In this document: one piece after another, positions 27,210 to 34,587 of the stretch
Numbering within the stretch: position 1 is the first letter of the stretch
How the letters are laid out: each line of letters starts with the position of its first letter
DNA from: Corynebacterium kalinowskii
Lineage (GTDB): Bacteria; Actinomycetota; Actinomycetes; Mycobacteriales; Mycobacteriaceae
Assembly: GCF_009734385.1 (NCBI RefSeq)
Contig: NZ_CP046452.1
Coordinates: 682,001-746,000 of the forward strand
Length of the DNA stretch: 64,000 nt
Direction: 5' to 3'
Position numbers and translations under genes: made by a program
Notes under the pieces: generated by a model
Told to the model about the DNA's origin: nothing
The model's input: the letters and a program-made list of their open reading frames with translations, nothing else
The model's database searches: none

Positions 27210-27219
27210 GCTTGTGGGC

Positions 27220-27999
27220 ATGCCTAAACTGCGCGCCCTCGATTTCTTCAATGCTGCTTTCGCGCGTCGGTATTTCGATTCTGATCCATCGGGCAGCTGC
27301 GATGACGTGGTTGTGCTCCTACACGGAACGTTCGGTTCCACGGCCTCCCACTTCGGTCTCATCTTCCCGGAGCTTGCCCGGGATCGGCGGGTCATCGGGC
27401 TCGATCTGCAGGTGGAGACGGACCTACAGCTCAGTGGTCTTACCGACCAAGTCGAGGCACTCATTGGTGGGCTGGGTCTACGGACACCTCACATCATCGG
27501 GTACTCGCTTGGCGCAGTGGTGGCAGCCGCCTATGCGGGTGAACACCCAAACTCCGTCGGACAGCTGGTGCTGTTGGGCGGCTGGGCGCGCACCGATGCG
27601 CACCAAAAGTTGCGAAGTGACCTGTGGTTCCGGCTCCGGGATAGCGATGAAGCGGCATTGCGGGAGTTTATTGCGCTCAGCGTGTTCGGGCCAGAGTTTC
27701 TGGCTGGGATGACCCCGGCGCAGCTAGCGACCACCAAAAATAGTGTTCGGCTGACCGACGCGGGGGATGCCCAGATGCGATTGAACCGGGACATCGATAT
27801 CCGCGACCTCGCACAGTCCATCACCGCGGAGACCCTCGTGTTGTCCTGCGCGCAAGACGCCATGGTTCCGCCACACCATCAGCGCGAACTGAGTCAGTTG
27901 ATCGAGGACTCGCACGTGGAATTCTTACCAGGAGGCCACGGGATTGTCTTCGAAAACCCGGACGCCGTGGTCGCTGCGATTAACGAGTTTCTGGACTAA
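27220..27999 (+). CDS. Alpha/beta-fold hydrolase
   Basis: 259-aa hydrolase: oxyanion segment L-L-H-G-T-F-G around residue 33, nucleophile elbow G-Y-S-L-G-A, a D-A-M-V-P-P acid region and the catalytic His in P-G-G-H-G. The frame extends upstream into the M20 gene, but ATG 27220 begins just before the conserved fold, 10 nt after the M20 stop. It is probably cotranscribed with the AbgT/M20 pair. The substrate is unknown. Its last 20 nt overlap the convergent FUSC gene. Confidence 0.8.
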   Translation: MPKLRALDFFNAAFARRYFDSDPSGSCDDVVVLLHGTFGSTASHFGLIFPELARDRRVIGLDLQVETDLQLSGLTDQVEALIGGLGLRTPHIIGYSLGAVVAAAYAGEHPNSVGQLVLLGGWARTDAHQKLRSDLWFRLRDSDEAALREFIALSVFGPEFLAGMTPAQLATTKNSVRLTDAGDAQMRLNRDIDIRDLAQSITAETLVLSCAQDAMVPPHHQRELSQLIEDSHVEFLPGGHGIVFENPDAVVAAINEFLD

Positions 28000-29698
28000 C
28001 AACCTCGTTGCATTCACGAACGAGGGTCGCCAGGCTTTCAACTTCAGGCATCGACAGTTGTCGGTCCGCGCTGTGGGTGCAGTAGTCCAGCAGTTCGTAG
28101 CCAGCGACTTGGATCCTCAAGTGGCGGTCCCACCTTTCGGCGGCGACGGGGCGATGGTTAGCTGCGAGGGACTGGATGGTGCCACGTTCGCCGAGGAGTT
28201 CGTGTTGCAGGTCGCGTCGAAAAGCCAAGGCTTGCGCTGGAGTTTTAAAGGTCAGGGCGCCGAGGAGATTGCCCATTGCGCTGAAGCAACGCTCGGTTAG
28301 TTCCTTGTGGCGCTTTTGATCAGCGCCACGCAGGACGTACCACAACGCAAGCACTGCAAAGATGGTCGCGATAGTGGTTTCTGCGATACGCGAGACCACC
28401 ACCGGGCCGAGCTCGCCATGGGTGGCGCCGCCCATGAGGAGGGCAAGCGGGGTGGTGAAGATGACCGTGATGGCGTAATTGCGAACCACAAAGATCTCAG
28501 CGAAGAACTGCGTCATTGCCAGGAAGAGCAGCAAGCCGAGGGGGTTGGGATCGAGCCAGTGAATGAGAGCGAAAAGACCGATGCCGATGATCGAACCGAT
28601 CAGGCGGTGCACGCCGCGAATCGTGCCAGCTACAACATCCGGGCCCATCTGCAGCATCATGACGGCGGACACGATTGCCCAGTCCGGACGGTCGAAGCCC
28701 AATGCAATGCCCACCACTGATGCGATTAGGGAGGCGGTGAGAATCCGGACGGTGGTCACCGTAGCGTGGCTGTGCCACGACATCGAACGGTACAGCCGGA
28801 AACGCACCGAGGGGCGCGTATGCGGGATGGTCAGGCGGGTGGTGTCCACATAGGTCGGGTTGTCGCCCGCGGTCGCTCCGGTGAGCTGGCCCCGGGAAAC
28901 CTTCACCAACTCCTGCTGGGCGGCGAGGGTGCGATTGACGAGCTCGGATCGGGAGGGATCGATGATTCGACCGCCTCGGATTACTTGGGCGTCGGCAAGC
29001 GCAAACCATGCGTTGGCCAGAGCGGACTCTGCCTGGTGGCGCCGCCCGACACTCACCCCACCGTGCTCCTTGAGCGCGACGATCGCACTTTCCAGTACGT
29101 TGACGGCATCCAGCTCCGGCTTTTGGCGGTTGTATAGGGCTGGCGCCATGCCAATCAGTAGACCGCTCAGTGCGCCAAGGCTCGACCACATAGAAACTTC
29201 CCATGGTTCTACGCCCAGGCGTGGAGTCATGGTTGAAGCGGAGCTCACCATCACAATAAAGAACGGCCCTGGCGGTGGCAGGCGCAGCGCATTTGAAGCG
29301 AATAGCAGTACGCCCGCGATGGCGCAGGAGAAGATGACCGTCAGTAACAACCACCAGTGTGTATCGCCGGCATTGATGTGTCCCCACACAGTTTGGCCGA
29401 CCAGCGCGCCGGTTCCAGTGCCGAAAATGATCAGTGTCGCCGCTATCAGCAGGACGCGAATGCGGGTGCGGAACGGATGTCCCTCACCGTAAATAACGGT
29501 GCAAGAACCTGCGGTGATCAGCACAACCTCGTGATCCAGGCCGAGTAGTAAGGCGATGGAACCTGGGATGAGCATGGCGAGGGCTGCGCGTAACGCGCCG
29601 GGCCAGCGCGGACCGGGGGTGTTGAAGGCTGTGAGCAGTTGCCAGGGATTCGGGGCGGGTGGAAGTTGTTCCGTCCCATCCGGCTGATTGTTGCTCAC
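27980..29698 (-). CDS. FUSC-family membrane protein (putative aromatic-acid exporter)
   Basis: 572-aa protein with two blocks of hydrophobic helices (about 25-170 and 325-450) separated by a soluble, helical middle. This is the duplicated layout of fusaric-acid-resistance/AaeB-like proteins that export aromatic acids. It starts with GTG preceded by AAGGAA. It is divergent from the thiosulfate-uptake gene and convergent with the alpha/beta hydrolase. Proximity to the AbgT module suggests, but does not prove, export of an aromatic acid such as p-aminobenzoate. Confidence 0.8.
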   Translation of the reverse strand: MSNNQPDGTEQLPPAPNPWQLLTAFNTPGPRWPGALRAALAMLIPGSIALLLGLDHEVVLITAGSCTVIYGEGHPFRTRIRVLLIAATLIIFGTGTGALVGQTVWGHINAGDTHWWLLLTVIFSCAIAGVLLFASNALRLPPPGPFFIVMVSSASTMTPRLGVEPWEVSMWSSLGALSGLLIGMAPALYNRQKPELDAVNVLESAIVALKEHGGVSVGRRHQAESALANAWFALADAQVIRGGRIIDPSRSELVNRTLAAQQELVKVSRGQLTGATAGDNPTYVDTTRLTIPHTRPSVRFRLYRSMSWHSHATVTTVRILTASLIASVVGIALGFDRPDWAIVSAVMMLQMGPDVVAGTIRGVHRLIGSIIGIGLFALIHWLDPNPLGLLLFLAMTQFFAEIFVVRNYAITVIFTTPLALLMGGATHGELGPVVVSRIAETTIATIFAVLALWYVLRGADQKRHKELTERCFSAMGNLLGALTFKTPAQALAFRRDLQHELLGERGTIQSLAANHRPVAAERWDRHLRIQVAGYELLDYCTHSADRQLSMPEVESLATLVRECNEVVSPETR

Positions 29699-29789
29699 AC
29701 ATATTCCTTCCCAGTCGAAAATCCGGCGTTCCTCATTTAACCCTGTTCTCAGATTGGTTGCGACTCGGAGGTTGTCTCATGTCAATAAA

Positions 29790-29805
29790 TAGACAGATAT
29801 GTCTA
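29790..29805. promoter_or_regulatory. McbR-type operator TAGAC-N6-GTCTA
   Basis: TAGAC-AGATAT-GTCTA matches exactly the TAGAC-N6-GTCTA motif known for the corynebacterial sulfur-metabolism repressor McbR. It lies 73 bp upstream of the TsuA-TsuB fusion ATG, which fits control of sulfur uptake. Confidence 0.75.
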
Positions 29806-29812
29806 CCTGTAC

Positions 29813-29861
29813 TAGACAATAGGGTTCTAATGGGTCTATGTTTGTTAGACAACTTAGTTTT
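29813..29861. promoter_or_regulatory. Degenerate TAGAC/GTCTA repeats downstream of the McbR-type site
   Basis: Further TAGAC half-sites at 29813-29817 and 29846-29850, each followed after 6 nt by an imperfect partner (GTTCT, GTTTT). An inverted GTCTA is at 29834-29838. The cluster spans the probable promoter, suggesting cooperative or overlapping regulator binding. Confidence 0.45.
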
Positions 29862-29877
29862 AGTGGAAGGAAGTTCA

Positions 29878-31218
29878 ATGATCGTGACCGGATTACTCAT
29901 GGGCGTCGTCCTCGGCGCTGTGATGCAACGTGGCAGGTTCTGTGTCACGGGCATGCTGCGAGACATCTTTACTCTGAGGTCCTGGCGTAGCATTGTCGCA
30001 CTATTCGTCGTCATCTCGATCCACGCGGTGGGTATTGCTGGCTTAACGACGGCCGGGGTCATCTCACCAAAGGTCGATGACTTCGCTCCGCTCGCCGTCA
30101 TCGCTGGCAGCCTGCTCTTTGGTCTCGGAATCGTGCTGGCCGGTGGTTGCGCCTCTGGTACCTGGTACCGCTCGGGCGAGGGCCTGGTTGGCTCATGGCT
30201 AGCGCTTATCTTTTATGGCGTCAGCGCCGCTGCGATGAAACGGGGTGCTCTGAAGCCTGTCAATGACTTCCTGGGCGAGCGCACAGTAAACATGCGCACC
30301 ATTCCCGAAACGCTCGGTGTCTCTTCCTGGTGGTTTGCCCTGGGTCTGGCAGCGTTTACGGTATACGCCGTCAACTTCTTCCTGCAGTGTGACGCACTGC
30401 GCGGCCCTAAAGCCACGCTGAACGAACCAGTATGGCGGCGTCCGCTGCACCTTTACACCGCGGGCGCCCTGATTGGCATCCTTGGTGTCATTGCGTGGCC
30501 ACTGTCTGCTGCGGCTGGACGCAACTCGGGTCTGGGCATCACGACGCCGACTGCTGACGTGTTTTCCTATGCAGCCACCGGCAATCTGAAGTTCCTCAAC
30601 TGGGGTACGTTGCTGGTCGTCGGCATTCTGCTCGGCTCTTACCTGGCTGCTAAGGCCACGGGCGAATTCCGCGTGCGACTCCCGGATGCCGTTCAAGCGC
30701 AGCGCTCAGTCATCGGCGGCGTAATGATGGGCGTTGGCGCCTCGTGGGCCGGGGGATGCACCGTGGGCAACGGCATGGTTCAGACCAGCCTGTTCAGTTA
30801 CCAGGGCTGGGTCGCACTGCTGTTCACCGCAGTCGGTGTGGGCATCGCTGCCAAGCTGTGGCTCAAGCCGACTCAGGAAGTTGCTGCCCAGCCACAGCAG
30901 GTAGCCGAGGAAACGAGCTTTCATTCATTCGCAGTATCCCCGGTCGCCCTCAAGGTCCGTACCGAAGCGAAGCAGGGCCTGCGCCAGATCGCAGAGCAGA
31001 CCTACGCACTCGATACTCTGGGCGCGGTGTGCCCATTCCCACTGGTTGATGCCCGTGCAGCCATGGCCAACCTCGAACCGGGTGACCGCTTAGTCATCGA
31101 TTTCGACTGCACGCAGGCCACCGAAACCATCCCACAGTGGGCCGCCGACGAAGGCTACCAAGTCACCGAGTTCCGTCGTGCAGGCAATGCCGGCTGGCAA
31201 ATTACGGTACAAAAGTAG
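29878..31218 (+). CDS. Thiosulfate uptake fusion: YeeE/TsuA permease + TusA/TsuB domain
   Basis: 446 aa from ATG 29878 (SD GGAAGG). Residues ~1-330 are a YeeE/YedE (TsuA) membrane domain with the three conserved Cys of the thiosulfate channel: Cys22 in R-G-R-F-C, Cys91 in A-G-G-C-A-S-G and Cys294 in A-G-G-C-T-V-G. After a ~40-aa linker comes a TusA/SirA-like (YeeD/TsuB) domain with C-P-F-P at 385-388. YeeE and YeeD are usually separate and both needed for thiosulfate uptake; here they are one protein. The frame is open to 29659, but that would place the operator cluster inside the coding region, so the later start is preferred. The stop is 2 nt from the next gene. Confidence 0.9.
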   Translation: MIVTGLLMGVVLGAVMQRGRFCVTGMLRDIFTLRSWRSIVALFVVISIHAVGIAGLTTAGVISPKVDDFAPLAVIAGSLLFGLGIVLAGGCASGTWYRSGEGLVGSWLALIFYGVSAAAMKRGALKPVNDFLGERTVNMRTIPETLGVSSWWFALGLAAFTVYAVNFFLQCDALRGPKATLNEPVWRRPLHLYTAGALIGILGVIAWPLSAAAGRNSGLGITTPTADVFSYAATGNLKFLNWGTLLVVGILLGSYLAAKATGEFRVRLPDAVQAQRSVIGGVMMGVGASWAGGCTVGNGMVQTSLFSYQGWVALLFTAVGVGIAAKLWLKPTQEVAAQPQQVAEETSFHSFAVSPVALKVRTEAKQGLRQIAEQTYALDTLGAVCPFPLVDARAAMANLEPGDRLVIDFDCTQATETIPQWAADEGYQVTEFRRAGNAGWQITVQK

Positions 31219-31220
31219 GC

Positions 31221-31766
31221 ATGCGCACCGTAAACGCCCACCTGTTCAGCTCCGTCGACGGCAATGTCGAAAGCCCGAACCTGTTCCAATTCGACTGCTT
31301 TGGCCCCGACGAGGCCGAGATGATGACCTCCGCGATGTCCGGGATCGACACCGGCATCATGGGGGCACAAATCTACCGCGAATGGTCCCAGTATTGGCCC
31401 GGCGTCACGGATGACTTCGGGCCGATCATCAACCCGATGCGCAAGTTCGTAGCCTCCACCACGCTTGAGGCCCCGCTCAGCTGGGAAAACTCGGAGCTCA
31501 TCGAGGGCGAACTCATCGAGTTCGTCCGCGAACTCAAGACCACGGAGGGCGGCGGCATCACCGTCTTCGGCATCTCTGTCATCCGTCAGCTCCTGCTCGC
31601 CGGGCTCCTCGACAAGCTGCACCTGACCATCCACCCAGCCTCCGGCGGCCCAGGCAAGCGACTTTTCGACGGCATCGACCAGCCCACCCGCCTCGAACTG
31701 CTCGACGCGAAGGTGTCCTCAGTTGGAAACCTGCTCACCACTTACGCGCTGAAGAGCGCTGACTAA
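31221..31766 (+). CDS. Dihydrofolate-reductase-like (RibD C-terminal domain) protein
   Basis: 181-aa protein of the RibD_C superfamily, NADPH-dependent reductases related to DHFR. Seen: N-terminal V-N-A-H-L-F-S-S-V-D-G, then G-G-I-T-V-F-G-I-S-V-I-R-Q-L-L and the L-D-K-L-H-L-T-I-H-P substrate-side strand. The ATG is 2 nt after the thiosulfate gene stop, so cotranscription is likely. The substrate is unknown. Its 3' end overlaps the convergent bioF gene by 48 nt. Confidence 0.83.
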   Translation: MRTVNAHLFSSVDGNVESPNLFQFDCFGPDEAEMMTSAMSGIDTGIMGAQIYREWSQYWPGVTDDFGPIINPMRKFVASTTLEAPLSWENSELIEGELIEFVRELKTTEGGGITVFGISVIRQLLLAGLLDKLHLTIHPASGGPGKRLFDGIDQPTRLELLDAKVSSVGNLLTTYALKSAD

Positions 31767-32870
31767 CAGATCTATCTGCTCCTCCGAGTGATCGGCCATC
31801 ACGGTCACCCGGAGGATCGCCTCGCCCCGTTTCACAGTAGGGTAGCGGATCGCCGGAACCCACAGGCCCAGCTCTTTGAGCTGGGCCGATCTGCGTACGG
31901 CCTCAGTTTCGTCGCCGACCAGGATCGGGATGATCGGAGATGGGGAATCGGGCAACCCGAGGGCGCTGCGCAAGTGAGCGATGTTCTGGCGTAGGCGGGG
32001 GAGTTGGGCGTCGACAAGTCCCAGCGCGGCGAGGATCGCGGCGGGGGCACTGGCTGGAGTCGCGGTGGAGAACACGTAGGAGCGGGCGCGATTGCGCAGC
32101 AGCGTCGCGAAGTCGTGGCTGCAGCACACAAAGCCGCCCTCCGCACCGAGGGCTTTGCTGGCGGTGCCGATGAGGATGTCCGGAAGCGGGGCGCCGTGGT
32201 GTTCGGCGGAGCCGCGGCCGTGCGCGCCGAGAGTGCCGATGGCGTGGGCATCGTCGACCATGAGCCAGGCGTTGTGTCGAGCGCAGACCTCCTGTAACTC
32301 GGTGAGCGCCGCAATGTCGCCGTCCATCGAGAACAGCCCGTCGGTGATGACGAGGGCATGCTCTGTTTTCCGGCTTTCTAGCAGGCTTTCGAGAGCGACG
32401 GTGTCCCCGTGTGGAAACACCTCCAGGGGCACTCGGGAGATGCGGCAGCCATCGATGATGCTGGCGTGGTTGAGGGAATCGGAGAAGATGGTCAAGGAGT
32501 CGCACATTCCGCCGAGGGTGGCGATCGTCGACAGATTCGCTTGGTAGCCGGTGGCAAAGAACACCGCGTCCTCACTGCCAACGAAATGCGCAAAAGACTG
32601 TTCGGCAGCCACGTGGAGGTCGGTGGTTCCAGTGGTCAGCCGCGAGCCGCCCGAGCCCGCACCAAAGGTCTCCAGAGCCTCTTGAGCTGCTGCAATCACT
32701 AACGGGTGCGTGCCGAGGCTCAAGTAGTTGGAGGAAGAAAACAGCACAAAGTCCCGGCCGTCAATGCGTGCCACGGGGTGCTGCGCTGTGCTGAATGTTC
32801 CCGGTTGGCGGAGCAGCCCTGCAGCAGACCATTCATCGTTTCGGGTGCGGGCAAGTTCAGTGAGTTTCAT
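31719..32870 (-). CDS. bioF: 8-amino-7-oxononanoate synthase
   Basis: PLP enzyme condensing pimeloyl-CoA (or -ACP) with alanine to KAPA, the first committed step of the biotin ring pathway. The 383-aa fold-type I sequence shows S-S-N-Y-L-S-L, G-S-G-G-S-R-L, V-D-D-A-H-A (205-210) and the PLP lysine Lys239 in G-T-A-S-K-A-L-G. Translational coupling to bioW (ATGA overlap) argues for BioF rather than the related 2-amino-3-ketobutyrate ligase or serine palmitoyltransferase. Confidence 0.9.
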   Translation of the reverse strand: MKLTELARTRNDEWSAAGLLRQPGTFSTAQHPVARIDGRDFVLFSSSNYLSLGTHPLVIAAAQEALETFGAGSGGSRLTTGTTDLHVAAEQSFAHFVGSEDAVFFATGYQANLSTIATLGGMCDSLTIFSDSLNHASIIDGCRISRVPLEVFPHGDTVALESLLESRKTEHALVITDGLFSMDGDIAALTELQEVCARHNAWLMVDDAHAIGTLGAHGRGSAEHHGAPLPDILIGTASKALGAEGGFVCCSHDFATLLRNRARSYVFSTATPASAPAAILAALGLVDAQLPRLRQNIAHLRSALGLPDSPSPIIPILVGDETEAVRRSAQLKELGLWVPAIRYPTVKRGEAILRVTVMADHSEEQIDLLVSALQRVSGEQVSN

Positions 32871-33565
32871 CGCGGCATCACCAGCACTGGCGTGTTTTCC
32901 AAGTAGTCGATGGTCTCCGCCACCTCAGCGGCGGGCCCGTCGTAGAGAAATACCCGCGTGCCGAGTTTTTCTCCCGGTGCTTTACAATTGCGCAGCCGGT
33001 AGTACGTGCCCTCGAAGGCGATGTAGCCGGTGGTGTACGCCGGATCGTCAGAAATACAGAGCTCAGCCAGGATATTGGGGTGCGCGGCAACCTTCGCTGC
33101 CAGCGCCATCGCTTCCGCAAAGTACTGCTTCGACTCCGCCGCGGCCGAATCAGCATGATCCATGGCGCTGACCCGCACCCCGCGGTCCGGGTCGGGGGAC
33201 AGGTTCGCGCCGGTGCGGGCGTCGATAAGCATGGCTCCTCGCAGTCCTGTCACCGAAAATAGCAGCTCCAGCGCGAGGGGGTTCAGCTTGTGGTCGGCGA
33301 AGAATTGTTGCAGGTAGGTGTGGGTTTCTGCCACGCTTTGCGACGCTACTTCCACGACCTCCAGTGCCGGAACCTGCACAATGTCACCGATGATCTCGGT
33401 GACCGAGACGTTGAGGAAATCTGGCACGCCGTTGGGGTGGCTCAGTGCGCGATTGGTGAGAGCCTGGGTGGTAGCCGGGAGCTGTGCGACAGTAACGATG
33501 CGCTCCGCGCCGGAAGTGTGTCGGCCACCGGCCGAGGCCCGCATCTTGACCGAATAAAGACTCAT
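32867..33565 (-). CDS. bioW: 6-carboxyhexanoate-CoA ligase (pimeloyl-CoA synthetase)
   Basis: Activates free pimelate to pimeloyl-CoA with ATP. The N-terminus carries the BioW hallmark M-R-A-S-A-G-G-R-H-x-S-G-A-E-R. The length (232 aa) is close to the ~250 aa of the family. It starts leaderless (-10 TAAGAT, 6 nt to ATG) and overlaps bioF by 4 nt. A BioQ-like palindrome covers the -10 region. Confidence 0.92.
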   Translation of the reverse strand: MSLYSVKMRASAGGRHTSGAERIVTVAQLPATTQALTNRALSHPNGVPDFLNVSVTEIIGDIVQVPALEVVEVASQSVAETHTYLQQFFADHKLNPLALELLFSVTGLRGAMLIDARTGANLSPDPDRGVRVSAMDHADSAAAESKQYFAEAMALAAKVAAHPNILAELCISDDPAYTTGYIAFEGTYYRLRNCKAPGEKLGTRVFLYDGPAAEVAETIDYLENTPVLVMPR

Positions 33566-33571
33566 GCACCC

Positions 33572-33588
33572 ATCTTAAACGGTGTTCA
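33572..33588 (-). promoter_or_regulatory. bioW promoter with BioQ-like operator
   Basis: Minus strand: TGAAC-ACC-GTTTA (33588-33576) matches the BioQ motif of C. glutamicum, TGAAC-N3-GTTAC, at 8 of 10 positions, and overlaps -10 TAAGAT (33577-33572), which is 6 nt from the bioW ATG. The site also overlaps the YeiH stop codon. Confidence 0.5.
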
Positions 33589-34557
33589 AATCAGCAGGGT
33601 GCCCAGGCTTGCTATGCCGATGACTCCAGCCGTGACCGTTAGACCCACTAGGAAGGGGCGCAGCCCGGATTTTGCGAGCGTCTGCGCGGTCACCGTGGTG
33701 CCGAGCGCAAACATGGCAGCCGCGAACAGCCACGTTTTGAGTTCAGCGAGCAGGCTCAGCAGCTCCTCGGGAATCGGGAGGAAAGTTCGCAGCAACACTG
33801 CGAGTAGAAAACCTTGGATGAAGAGCGGAAAGAGCGTCTTGGCGTTGGGTTTGGCGGACCCGCCCATCCCGATCAGTGCCACCACCGGTGCTAGCAGCAG
33901 TACCCGGCCCAGTTTCACTGCAACGGCCATTTCGACCACGCCGGAGATCATTCCGGCAGCCACCACTTGGCCAACCTCGTGAGTGGAACCGCCGATGAAA
34001 AGACCTGCTTGTTCCGGGGTGAGCCCAAACGCCACAGCTACCAGCGGGCCAACGGCGATCATCGCCGTGCCGAGCACGACGATGACGGCAATCGCTGAGG
34101 CGAACTCTTCCGCCTTACGTTTGGGAAGCACGCTTTCCACCGCGCTGATCGCCGCAGCTCCGCAGATGGTGCACCCGGCGCCGATCATCAACACATGTTC
34201 GCGGGAGAGCGACGACCAGCGGGTGAGGGCAAAGGTCAGCGCAGTACCACCGACCACGATGGCGACGATAGTTGCTAGTGAGACCAGCCCCAGGTCGGCG
34301 AGCGTCGAGAGGGAAATCGAGAAGCCGAGTAGAGCTACGCCGAGACGCAGAACCTGCTTGGAAGCGAGTGTGAGTCCCGGGCGCCAGCGGTCGGAAAGCG
34401 GACGCGCGTTGCCGAGAATCATTCCGACAATGATGGCGACCAGGATGAGCGTCGAAACGCCAGTGAGCGCCTTGACCCCCAGATCGAGGACATACGCAAT
34501 CACCGCCCCCACCACCGCGAGGACGAGCCCCGGCGCGAACTTCTGCACTGCAGTCAT
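33586..34557 (-). CDS. YeiH-family putative sulfate exporter (UPF0324)
   Basis: 323-aa membrane protein with about ten hydrophobic segments and the family's V-G-M-I-L-G-N region, G-A-G-C-T-I-C-G-A-A-A-I and G-G-S-T-H-E-V-G-Q-V motifs. YeiH/PSE proteins are linked to sulfonate or sulfur metabolism, but the transported substrate is not firmly established. It lies 20 nt upstream of bioW in the same direction, and the TsuA-TsuB sulfur locus is also close. A role in pimelate or sulfur-compound transport is possible but unproven. Confidence 0.85.
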   Translation of the reverse strand: MTAVQKFAPGLVLAVVGAVIAYVLDLGVKALTGVSTLILVAIIVGMILGNARPLSDRWRPGLTLASKQVLRLGVALLGFSISLSTLADLGLVSLATIVAIVVGGTALTFALTRWSSLSREHVLMIGAGCTICGAAAISAVESVLPKRKAEEFASAIAVIVVLGTAMIAVGPLVAVAFGLTPEQAGLFIGGSTHEVGQVVAAGMISGVVEMAVAVKLGRVLLLAPVVALIGMGGSAKPNAKTLFPLFIQGFLLAVLLRTFLPIPEELLSLLAELKTWLFAAAMFALGTTVTAQTLAKSGLRPFLVGLTVTAGVIGIASLGTLLI

Positions 34558-34587
34558 ACTCAGTATTGTGCCCGATAAGGTGGAGAT

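Noticed and set aside
29659..29877. Upstream extension of the thiosulfate gene to TTG 29659 or ATG 29779
   Set aside because: It would put the TAGAC/GTCTA operator cluster inside the coding region and before a well-placed SD at 29878; residue numbering from 29878 also matches the conserved Cys22/Cys91.
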